Source: Ligula intestinalis (Eukaryota; Platyhelminthes; Cestoda; Diphyllobothriidea; Diphyllobothriidae). Taken from it: DNA of 64,000 nucleotides. Numbering within the stretch: position 1 is the stretch's first letter; each line of letters begins with the position of its first letter. The notes under the pieces were generated by a model. The model was not told the origin of the DNA, did no database searches, and saw only the letters and a list, made by a program, of their open reading frames with translations. Shown here piece by piece: positions 22,832-32,547 of this stretch. Position numbers and translations under genes: made by a program. The stretch spans positions 9,987,543 through 10,051,542 of the forward strand of contig JAYGXS010000008.1 of the NCBI GenBank assembly GCA_036362985.1. The letters are read 5' to 3'.

Positions 22832-23530
22832 TTAAAAAATCCTCTTTATGCGCGTGACGTTGGTTAATATTTTAGACAGGATTATCTGAACATGTTCCTT
22901 GTTTTTAAATACTATTTTTAGTGGTCTGGGTCGGGGCATTTCTGCAGTATCTGCCGGCCTTTTCCCGATACGAAATGACTTGAGCACTTCAAATTCTTTA
23001 CCTGGCGGGAACAGATCACTCAGGAAATCGTTAAAGGAAACCAAGTTCGGATCGTTCTGGTCGTTTGAGCGGTCTGAAATGGCTTCTTTTAACCCCTGTA
23101 CAACTAGACAGTATTTATGATTCTCTCAGTGTCGTGAGCCCTTAGCTGAGGTTTTTGCAGTGGGCCTGGAGCTCGAACTGTGTGGTGTGACTGCTTGGTC
23201 GTCAGAACTGTCTGAAGGTGCTTCTTGCAAACCCTGAACAACTACACCATGATAACCCTCCTGACGGGAGTCCTGAAGTACAGTTTTGGTCGCCTTCGCT
23301 GCAGTGGGCCTAGAGCTCGAAATGGATGGTGTGACTGCTTGGTCATCGGATCTGTCTGAAGTTGTCTCACCGGTGTCTATGTTGTCCACTATGGCGGCCT
23401 GTACTTCTGGTATATGCATCCTCTGTTCTTCTTTAGGTGGTCCATGCGTATGCATTGAAGTCATCACTATTTCCATCGCAGCGATGGTCTGCTGGAGGAG
23501 TTTTTTCCATATTTTCCATTCAACCTTCAA
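22832..23530 (-). pseudogene. CR1-like element ORF1 relic with internal repeats
   Basis: Upstream of the ORF2 relic on the same strand. A first frame (23126-23530) begins KVEWKIWKKLLQQ and contains a repeated segment SDDQAVTP..SSSRPTA. A second (22832-23100) contains LVVQGLKEAISDRSNDQ and RPRPLKIVFKNKEHVQIIL, which looks like the nucleic-acid-binding ORF1 part seen in flatworm CR1-type elements. The repeat unit is 144 bases (for example 23157 and 23301), so its length keeps the frame. A frame break separates the two pieces. Confidence 0.6.
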
Positions 23531-23634
23531 GTGTGCTATACTTAGAGGCTAGAATATGATATCCTTCGCAACGGTTCTCTGTGTGCGTCGATCGTACCCA
23601 ATTAGTGAAGCTTTTTGATCGCCCGTTACAGCGT

Positions 23635-23707
23635 GCGGCGATAGCGCAGCGATTAACACCGCGGTCTTGTGTTGAGGGGTTTTGAGTTCGAGCCTCTCTC
23701 GCGGCGA
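23635..23707 (+). pseudogene. tRNA-like sequence
   Basis: GCGGCGA at 23635-23641 can pair with TCGCGGC near 23699-23705 with one mismatch, giving an acceptor-like stem. An A-box-like TAGCGCAGCGATTAAC and a B-box-like GAGTTCGAGCC follow at tRNA-like spacing. The D and anticodon stems are imperfect and no clear anticodon can be assigned. It is probably a decayed tRNA copy or the head of a SINE, just outside the 5' end of the CR1-like relic. Confidence 0.45.
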
Positions 23708-24640
23708 ATTTTGCATTTTAATTCTAGTTTGCATTATTTTCGCAGGACAAGTGAAATTTCCGCAAAAAGGATTCAGATGGGAAGCTTTACCTTATATACG
23801 AGACAGATAGCCTAAGTCGTCGCTTAGCTAATGTAAGAATACGTTAAAGTCGATTCTCCTTACTTAAGACGATTGGTTTTAGAATTTAAGAAGCAGAACT
23901 ATGACGGACTACTAAAGCAATGTCTAAACGTGGAAACTTTGTTCAGGGTTGGTAAGAGCAGGCGTAATAACTGAGCTAGTTTAATTTCTAACTATGCAGT
24001 GAGTTTCTCCAATACTGGTATCAAAGCAAATGTGATACAATAGAATTTAGCGACTCAGCCTTTGCTCCTTCGTGTGTACTAGCGTCTAAGAATTTCACCA
24101 GCACCAGCGTTGTAGGAGTTTGGTTGGTCCGATCTCGTTTAGGAAGATTTTCTACGATTGTCTGCTTTGCTAGTCACAACGTAACTGTGCAAGCAGATGG
24201 ATTAAGACCCAGTTGGCGACTAAGGAGAGAAATACTGCAGTACGGTTTGTTCAGGGAACAAATTTTGTGAGTATCCGGCTTTGTACGTAAACCAAGTGTG
24301 TTGATCTTGACACACTATCTTTTGCTCGTTCGAAACAAGTATTTTCCTCTTGAAACGCCACTGCTTAAAAATTTCAAATCGCGCCGGGGCAGGATTTGAA
24401 GCAGTTTTTTCTCCTACGTTTTGTTTTTCTAGTGGGGGTTCGCTGAACTTCGCCCCAGCTTTAATGGTAGAAGTTTTTTTCACTGCTTCCTCCTTAGCTC
24501 ACCATGCGTTTCAGAGAGTGTCGACTACTATTTTCAAACGACGATATGTTGGTGAAAATGAATTAATCTACCAACACTACTAAACGCTCCCGCTGCCTAT
24601 TTGGTTGGTTCACGGAGAGCAGCATTTATCAACTTTGTAT
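23708..24640. other. No recognisable gene
   Basis: AT-rich sequence with two overlapping open frames below 90 codons on opposite strands (24220-24583) and no motif. Confidence 0.35.
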
Positions 24641-24720
24641 TTATTTTTCCACAGCACCAAGTTTGCAATGACGAGGCCCTCCGGGCCTAAAATATAAAGT
24701 TTATTTATTTATTTATCTTC
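24641..24720 (+). mobile_element. 3' tail of a non-LTR element or SINE
   Basis: GACGAGGCCCTCCGGGCCTAAAATATAAAG followed by (TTTA)n at 24700-24716 is a GC-rich hairpin plus simple tail, the usual look of the 3' end of a CR1-type or SINE insertion. No coding part is attached. Confidence 0.4.
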
Positions 24721-24880
24721 CACGCCCAGTTCCTTACGAGGAGAGAGGTCACGGGAAGTCCAGAGTGGTAGGAAGAGTATATTCTGCACAGAATGAATGG
24801 GAGAATAGGCAGTAGGAAATTTACTACCAGAGACTGCACAACCGCAAGCCAGCGGATGGCGTCTGAAGTAATGCCTGCTC
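24720..24880 (-). repeat. Dispersed repeat B, partial copy
   Basis: On the minus strand it contains the repeat B blocks 'cttcagacgccatccgctggcttgcgg', 'ctattctcccattcattctgtgcag' and 'taccactctggac', without the palindromic end. Confidence 0.5.
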
Positions 24881-26329
24881 GACAGTCATCACATGAGCCC
24901 CTGTGTAAGTCGGCCTGTGATTGGTTGCCCTCTAGTGTACAAAAATGGTACGTTTACGATTGCACCTGACAATTCACTGACCGGCATGTCCGCGTGTGAA
25001 CTTACGAAATATCTTACACCTGTGACCTCCGAATCGGCAAAATCGAGCGAAAATTCGGTTGCCTCGGTCCGACGTAAATCAATCAATGCATAAACGAAAG
25101 AAACAACTAACAATTCGTGTGAAACCATGTTGGAATACATACTCGAAATTTGGGCTGTTCAGTAACAGCCATACATTACACTGCACGTTATATGGAAGCA
25201 TATGTATCTGATAATTTTTCAAAAGGATTATTTTCCAACGCTATTCTTCTTGTGCTGCTTTATTTTACCTAGTTTTTTGCATGCACAGGCTTCCCCTACA
25301 TTTAAAACTTAAATTTACCAAGTACGCATGATTTTCACTTTTTGGGCATTTTCCGTTCTGTCAAAATCTCTGGTATTTCTAAACAACGCAATATTACTTG
25401 ATAAATCGAAATATGCCCTATTTTGAAGAACGAACATTATTTTACTTGATCATTTTGGGGCTGTAGCTTGGGCTGCGTTTTCGTAAAAGGGAGTTTCTTG
25501 TAAAATTCCTCAGACGTCATGAAATAGAACACCTGCAGCGGTCTAAGTAGTGTTTGTACTCGGATCACTAAAATCATCAAGTCAAATTCCAGGTTGGAAG
25601 TTAAACGACAGAAGTCACCAGAAGGAATGATTTATTGTGTACAGAACTCCCAACTGCTGTCTCAGGCGACAGTGGCCACCGGCGAAGCCACGAATAATGT
25701 TGACTGCGTCTAGCCAGACCTAAGAGAGCTTGATACAGTGCTGGCAACTGCTTAAGTAGGATTGCGGAGCAGGTCTAAGTGCTCTGTTATTGGTGTGTTG
25801 GAATCGCCCGAGCGGATGTCGCCTGCAAAGGTCTTTGGCACATCGGCCGAGGGGTGGTATACTCGAATGTGGCTCTTAGGCAGGCGTTCTTATTTGGACG
25901 TGTGTGAATGCGCACGTGTGTGCGTGCCTGAATAAGATGAGGTCAACTGTGGGGGCCGCAGGAACGCCGAAGGACAGTGAACGCTGGCACAGCTGTTATC
26001 GTTTAGCCAGAAGTAGCTGCGAGGTCAAGCCTCGGGAGGGGGGTGGGCGGGGGCACCAGTGAAATAAAGCATTGGAGCAGTCGTTTGTGACAACACATTA
26101 TTTTGGGGTGGCCTTGGAGAACGAGGGGGGACAGGCATTGTGGCCGTCCGCCATAAACCTACTTTACGAGAATTCAGTGTTTGTGGGAGCCCGCCTCGCT
26201 GACTCAAGCTGGCTTTGTTACCAAACCGCGCAAGTTCAGTGTCTATTGGCGCCGCTAAACTCCTACGCTTTTTGTCTGTCAACCGCCGCGACAAGACCGC
26301 TATGTCCTGGCGGCCTTATGCTTCCCCAG
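24881..26329. other. No recognisable gene
   Basis: Open frames at 24889-25140 (both strands) are mutual shadows without motifs. Nothing else supported. Confidence 0.35.
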
Positions 26330-26610
26330 TCTGCTCGCAAATGAAGGCGCACGTGAGTGCCAGCCAATTTACGCGCACCTGTCCACCTGGCTGGTTGCCC
26401 TGTCCACTAAGAATGTTCCGCTAGAGACTAGCAGACACAATTCCACTTACTGACTCGGCATGAACACGGCGTTGATTCTGACGCATAACTTAGCCTTTGT
26501 ACTGTCCATTTTCCGGTAGTAAACTTCTGTCCACCAACACCATATTGCTTGATTTGTGATTTGAAGAACCTTCTGTTTGTCGACATCACAACTTGCGACA
26601 GTTCCAGAGG
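26330..26610 (-). repeat. LTR-like repeat, left arm of an inverted pair
   Basis: Its reverse complement matches 27045-27310: 'cacaagttgtgat', 'cgacaaacagaaggtt', 'caaatcaca.gtcaagcaa', 'tgttggtggacaga', 'tactaccggaaaa', 'gtacaaaggct', then more weakly 'caggtggacag' and 'ttggctgg'. A third, more diverged relative starts near 29740. It could be a solo LTR; no protein is attached. Confidence 0.65.
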
Positions 26611-26689
26611 TCGGAAGCAGCACTTCGACTTGAGCTAGTCACGACAAGCGTTCACAAATGTATTTCGTGTGGAGATGGTCACTACAGGC

Positions 26690-26905
26690 CTCATTGCTCG
26701 GGTCCCTGACAACAGCTGTAGCAACTACTAGTATAGGCAGATAATATCACCGGGAATAACTAGGGAGACTGGCATGCGGCCATTTCTGTCTTATTAGTGG
26801 TCGTCAGCCAGTCATACCCAGACCTAAGTATGCATCATCCAAGCCTCGAACTCTCGACCTTTTGATCAGAGTCTAAAGCTCTAACCTATCACTATCAATG
26901 TGGTT
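26690..26905 (-). mobile_element. tRNA-derived SINE copy
   Basis: The minus strand shows the tRNA-like head (TTAGAGCTTTAGACTCTGAT, GAGAGTTCGAGGC) and the body GTCTGGGTATGACTGGCTG, ending near the 'ggtgatattatctgcc' tail. It lies between the two arms of the inverted LTR-like pair and is followed by (GA)8 at 26913-26929. Confidence 0.7.
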
Positions 26906-27044
26906 ATTTCATGAGAGAGAGAGAGAGAGCCGTACAGCAGCACGTTGGGGGAGGAGGTGCAGAAAGTTGGATAAAGTTACTAGGTTAGCTAGCTTTAGGC
27001 CAGGGTGAATAAAGGACCTGCACGAAGCTCTCCTTAGCAAGCAA

Positions 27045-27310
27045 GGCTTGTCACAAGTTGTGATTTCGACAAACAGAAGGTTCCCCCAAATCACAAGTCA
27101 AGCAAAACTGTGTTGGTGGACAGAATTTTTACTGCCGGAAAAGAGTCAATACAAAGGCTGTGTTATGCGCCTTCTGTCACTTGCGTGTGCTTGTTAGTTG
27201 TCTGCGCGAAGTTGTGTCCTCGGGGCTGTGAGCTGTCAGGTGGACAGACACGCATCTATTGGCTGGGACTAAGGTGCGTATTGAGTCGCGACAAACGGGG
27301 GGAAGCATAG
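27045..27310 (+). repeat. LTR-like repeat, right arm of an inverted pair
   Basis: Partner of 26330-26610 in the opposite orientation. See that entry for shared blocks. The open frame at 27110-27310 lies wholly within the repeat, and I do not treat it as a gene. Confidence 0.65.
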
Positions 27311-27614
27311 AACCAGCCGGGGATCGCTGTCTCTCGCAGCAGTTGACAGAGTGCGGGGCGTTTCTCGGCGAAGGGCTATTTGTCTACTAAACAAGTCAAC
27401 TGAACGTGCGCTGATTTGCTGTTTTTATGCTGGCAAATGAGCCAAATAAATCGGGAAAAATAGCATGCCTCACATTATTGCGGAACGTTCGAAGCATAAA
27501 TATGAAGATTTACCAATTAGTTGATGCAAATAAATGCATTAGGGAAGCATGAGAACATTACAGAGCAATGTCTGCAACCCGTAAACCAAACACAAAACAA
27601 AAAGAAAACCTTTA

Positions 27615-27765
27615 GGCTAAACCATAACACTAACCCTAAAACTAACCCTTACCCTAACCCAAGCACTAAAACTAACCCTAACCCTAAAACTCAACCTAAC
27701 CCTAACTCTAAAACTAACTCTAACCCTAAAACTAAACCTAACCCTAAAACTAACCCTAACCCTTC
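27615..27765 (-). repeat. Interstitial telomere-like repeats
   Basis: About 150 bases of CCCTAA units, mixed with the variant CCCTAAAACTAA to give a higher-order unit of roughly 12-18 bases. TTAGGG (minus strand) is the usual animal telomere unit and is used by flatworms. The 91-codon frame through it (NPKTNPNP-type repeat) is a by-product. Confidence 0.85.
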
Positions 27766-28519
27766 ATGCCTCCTTAACGAAATCAACGATAAGTAAATAA
27801 TTAGATCATCGACATTATACCATTGGTTTTTTGGTTGTTTTCGGTGCACACCAATATTTGAGTTTTATTTAGTTTTATTTAGTCGGATAAGTTTCCATGT
27901 AGGAAAGAAAACTGTGCAGAATATAAATAGTCAGAATTTATAAATGCAAAAAATAAAAGAATAACAAGCATTCTAAAGCGATTTAAAACGCAAAAAAGTC
28001 TCACACAAGGTATCCTATCAGCGCACAGCGACCTTGATCAATTTTACTTACCTGATGGTCCATAGTTCATCACGTTTCTCGCGTGAGAGTAGATGAACGC
28101 AGTGTTATGCGGCGCGGCAGGCTCCCACAGGCTAGCTTGCGCAACTAGATCGCGGTAACTTCTGTTTTTTGATACCGAGGAACTTCGTTCAGACACCCCA
28201 CAAACCTGCTTGTCCACTGTCATTAAAACGAGGTTCTTCCCAAACACCCTATCCACACACACATTAACATCCTTACGTGAATACATCGATACTGAGTGCC
28301 TTTAATTATTCCTCACCTCTCACGCGAGCGAAAGAGGAGTATAACTAAGCTAATGAAAATATATGAAAAGCAAATATATGATTGTGCAGTGGTCTTAGCA
28401 GTGGGTGTGCTTAGGACACTAGCATCATCAGATCGAATTCCGGATTGTTGGAAAAGACAGAAAGCACCAGAGTGAAGGCGTCATTGTGTATATAACCTTA
28501 TATTAGGCCGTTGTAGCTG

Positions 28520-28945
28520 CTGGCGAAGCCAGGGGAAGGGTTTAAGGTGTCTGTAGTGGTCTCTGCCCGCCCGACGCCTGGCCTTCCTGTCGTGACCTCA
28601 AGGTCGTGGCGGACGCCAGACTTACTGGCGCGCGAGACACGGACCGCTAAGGTCGGTTTCCACCCACACGCTGTCCAACCAACCTTCAAGACCGACCCAG
28701 CCAATGAACGCTCTAGCTCTCTGTCTACTAGCCTGACTGCTGTCAAACCAGCACTTGGACTCGACTGGCTCTCTTGGCTGGCTATATTCTCTCCAAGTCA
28801 AATCTCTTTCCATCTATACTTCGTTCCTCTGTGTACACAATATGCTGTTCCTACTACTACTGGCTTCCGTCGACTTCTCCCCTACTAAGTAACCATGGTC
28901 TGAAGATCGCAGTAGCTTGGGTTTAACTCACCTAACCCCCTGTGA
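28520..28945 (+). repeat. Dispersed repeat B, diverged copy
   Basis: The 3' part is clear: 'tcgttcctctgtgtacacaatatgctgttcctactac', then 'tctgaagatcgcagtagcttggg' and the palindromic GTTTAACTCACCTAACCCCC. The 5' part is much more diverged. The open frames at 28547-28888 and 28498-28746 oppose each other in this repeat and are not supported as genes. Confidence 0.55.
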
Positions 28946-30620
28946 TACGTCCAGTTAGGCCTGAGAGATGGTATGTATGTATATGTGAGGAACAACAGTA
29001 GCAGCTGTGGTGGAGCAAGTTTATGTGTTGTGCGAGTGATGTATTGTATTGTTCGAGTGGGTGTTGTGTATACAGGCCGGAAGTTGGCTTATTCGAGTGG
29101 CCCTGAGGCCGCCACGACTATCTGTGCCCACGTGTGTAAGTTGGTCAAAGGTCTTCAGGTCAGCGGATCGAAAACATTTTCCTGCGGAGACGCATGACGT
29201 TGAGGCAGTGGGCATTGAACAAGTGAAGCAGACAGCATTGTTGGCCATCCGCCAAAATTTCCAAGAAGGCAGTGTTTTTGCTGGCAGTGAGGGCATCCTA
29301 TTTTTTGTATCCAAATCTTTGTCTTGACTTTTAACTAGGAACGTCATCTATCGTTAGACAAACCACTCCCCACCGTAGGTGGCCCCAAAACTGTGGTTTA
29401 CCAACTAGGTTTGCTCATAAAAAAATGGTTATTTCATCATTCGCATTGTTCGTAGTATTGATACATGTCTGGGTAGAGGATAGCTTCTGGCCATGGCAGA
29501 TGCAATGTCCAAGGTATGGAGACTTCTCTGGACACCTAGTGTCCGGTACCGCAACTCAGCAACTTCAAATGCTTTGCCAGTACCTTGCATGCTGCTGGAA
29601 GACCTTCGTTAACATCCACCTAGTTACCGATATCCATGAGGCCTTCCAGAATGCCGCTGAAGGTTGGCAGGCTTCTGCTCTGGCCAAGCAATGCAGGTCA
29701 ATTGCGCTTTTGGAGAGTGTCGCAAGTAGTTGTGTAGCCAAGAGAAGGTCCCCCAAATCAAAAGTCGGGTGAGACGGAGTTGGTTGAGAAAGCTTTACTG
29801 CGCTAAAGGAGCCTTACAATAGCTGCCGCCAAGTGATCACAAGCGCTGCGCACAAGGGCCAGCTAAATCTGCGAATATGTGAATGTTTGTGAAGCTTTGC
29901 TCTGTCGCCTGCAGCCAATCAAATGAAGGAAGGAGTATCGAGTTGCATTGAGCGTACGCGCTTATGCGGTGGCGAGTCGACCACGAGCTTGGGAAAGGAC
30001 GATAGCTCGTGTGTGGAGTATGCGATTACGCGTGGGTGTAAGCCTTGGCAGAGCAAAAGCAGCATGAGTCAGTGTGGTGGTGCTGGACGCGCGGACTCCC
30101 ACAAGGGGTCTCAGAGCTTAGTAGACGCTGCCTTATTTAACTATGACTATATACTAATCCAGGTGCAAGGCACAAGCCTGCTCCCTCCTTGCCGAGGCCA
30201 GAACGCTAGATATCGTCATTAAAGATGCTCGAACTGTCATATGGTGGAACCCATTGCAGCCAGAAGACGATTAGATGTAGCAAATAGCGATGTGCATGGC
30301 GCCACCCAATCAGCGTCTACCTGGTGAAGAGGACAACAACTATTACTACCCTTCCTGCTATCGTCACTATTAATCCTACTACGACTATTTATAATAATAA
30401 TAAGACAATGTTGAACGGAATCTGAATTAGGCGGAAAGTTTTACTGTCATCACGGTGACTGACAAACATAAACAGCTCGCCTTCGTATGCCGCCAGTAAT
30501 AGGTTAGCATCAGGAAGCGACGGAGTACGCTACTAGTGAACAAGGTGGATGCGAACAGAAAATGCACATGAATTTGTTTATGTTGAAGTAGACCTGTGCT
30601 GATTATGTGCTCCACCAGTG
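28946..30620. other. No recognisable gene; one LTR-like fragment
   Basis: 29740-29830 resembles the LTR-like repeat of 27070-27130 ('ggtcccccaaatcaaaagtcgggtgaga'). A 115-codon open frame at 29425-29772 has no motif I recognise and ends in that repeat, so it may be retroelement-derived. Confidence 0.35.
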
Positions 30621-30624
30621 TCAT

Positions 30625-30980
30625 TGTGGTGACTCACTCTGCGCAGGCAAGCGTATGTCAAATCTCACCTCCGCCAATGCGTACACATGCAGTAGACGGC
30701 CTACCTCCGTCCGACTAGCCAATCCATCTGACCAATCACTTTTCAAGACCGATTCACAATAAGGCCGCTGAGACGATTGCCGTGGTCACCTCACTTCAGG
30801 CGCGACGCTGTGGTCGACGGTTGATCACTCGTATGACAGTCAAATTCCTCTTACCCATTCTCCATTCCTTCTGTACAGAATAAACTGTTCCTACCACTGA
30901 CCTCCCATGTCTTCTGTGCTCCTAATGAACCGGGCATGTAGAACGCAGTTGCTAGGGTTTAACTTACGTAGCCTCCTGCG
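30625..30980 (+). repeat. Dispersed repeat B, copy
   Basis: Near-complete copy from 'gtggtgactcactctgcgca' to 'gctagggtttaacttacgtagcctcctgcgatac', collinear with 10258-10630. Confidence 0.7.
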
Positions 30981-32330
30981 ATACGAATACCCCTAATTTG
31001 TCCGGCTTGGTGCGAGAGGCACCTGTGTTGGAGGACGTCCTTATTCGCTCTGTTCTACCGGTGGGGCCATATAAAAGTGCCCTACCTATAAAGGATATGC
31101 AGCGATGCTCTGCGGAAGCAATAAAACAAAAATTGCTGAGCTGGCTATGCGTAATAACGTCTTAAAATTTGAGATTCGTCAAAAAGGACATGGTCCTACT
31201 CTCTTAAACGCAACCATTGGCAATACGCCACGTGGGTGAACTGTAGCAGACGCGTCTTCGACCGCGTTCCCACCCACCCTCAGGGCGGCCAAGGTCTGCT
31301 ACACCAAACCATCCATCTCTTCTCCTCTCCGTCGGTTTTTTATGACAGAGCAGCACCCCTGACTATGCTACTCCGACTCTTCCTCCTCCTCGCCGCCAGA
31401 ATTGAGGCCCACCCGGCGGGGTTCCGGATCCTACAAGGGCTACTTGCCTGCCTGCCTGCCTGTAGCTTCAAGAAAGGAAACCTTCCACCGAATTAGACGC
31501 ATACACTCACATTCGAAATTCCACGCATGTTCACGAAGTCGACTTACGTTTGCGATTTATGAACAGTCATCCCTATGCAGCTATCTAGATATCTGTATGG
31601 AAGGGAAAATAAATAAGGCTTGATCAACGTTTCACGGGATGCCAAATTCTTTAAGCTCTGGGAAATTTCTGTCGTTCATTGTTGAGTAGGGTCGACAACA
31701 TGGAAGTTTTCAAGGTTTCTTTCGACTTCTAGGTGATTCCAGAAAAAATAGAACATACGAAGCAGGAAAGGCCTCACTAATAGCTCTGAACGCAAGTTTA
31801 TCCTACCACAGGATGAAATTCGGCAAGTCCCTTCTTATAACAGAACCTGTCGCCCGTATTCCACCACCATTTGACACTATGGTGAAGTACATTCCAGTCC
31901 TACCAGACTCGCCCGTATCGGACCGTATAAGCAAATCAGAGCTACCACCGTGCTCTTGAAGGGACACCAGACGCGGGAGTAGGTAAAAGTTGAGCTCCGC
32001 GCACAGCCTTAACCTGTAGCCTTAAGTTATCGATGATATACTATCCAGACTGAATGTGGTAATATTTTTTCACTAGGTTTACATGACCACGAGAAAAAAT
32101 CTATAAAAGCAAAACTACTAATTAAGTAGACGGACACTACCCAGCTCATGCGGACGGCAACGGCCACATTTTATTGGAGAGGGAAAAAGCGATTAAAATC
32201 TCATCTACCGATTGGTGATGGACCACCCCCCCCCCCCACGTGGTCTTCTGTCATTCGCGGCAACTTAACGACAAACGAGGTAGAGAGACAGGATTTGGGA
32301 GGAAAAAAAAGAACATCTAGAAGAACTCCA
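30981..32330. other. No recognisable gene downstream of NARS
   Basis: Short open frames on the plus strand (31236-31623) show no motif. C12 lies at 32226-32237. This is the 3' flank of the NARS gene. Confidence 0.35.
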
Positions 32331-32336
32331 TTTATT
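32331..32336 (-). promoter_or_regulatory. Probable NARS polyadenylation signal
   Basis: AATAAA on the minus strand, 80 bases beyond the NARS stop codon. A second AATAAA lies at 32170-32175. Confidence 0.55.
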
Positions 32337-32415
32337 AATTGGGGTGCAAGGCAGAAAGAAGCGGCGCTGACAAGGAACAGAAAGGGGGTAGGGGGTCGCG
32401 ACCGGGGATCCGAGA

Positions 32416-32547
32416 CTAGGGCTTGCAACGACCGGTGTAACGCGGATACAGACAGACATCACGAATGTGGTACTGCCCGAGCATCCAGGTGCAGAAACGC
32501 TCGAAGCCCAGACCGTATCCGCCGTGTGAGCAGGTTCCGAATTGACG
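32416..32547 (-). CDS. NARS1: NARS exon 9 (motif 3, stop)
   Basis: 43 codons plus TAG. Begins [18 protein letters not shown] (class II motif 3; the Arg contacts ATP) and ends with the family's closing [18 protein letters not shown]. Acceptor TTTTTAG before 32547. Confidence 0.95.
   Translation of the reverse strand, partial: RQFGTCSHGGYGLGFERFCTWMLGQYHIRDVCLYPRYTGRCKP

Noticed and set aside
27521..27796. 91-codon frame with NPKTNPNP repeats, looking like an antifreeze- or surface-type repeat protein
   Set aside because: It is the translation of CCCTAA telomere-like DNA.
28044..28286. 80-codon minus-strand frame ending at a good GTAAGT donor (28051-28046), a possible exon
   Set aside because: No acceptor with a pyrimidine tract, no partner exon and no recognised motif; the donor alone is not enough.
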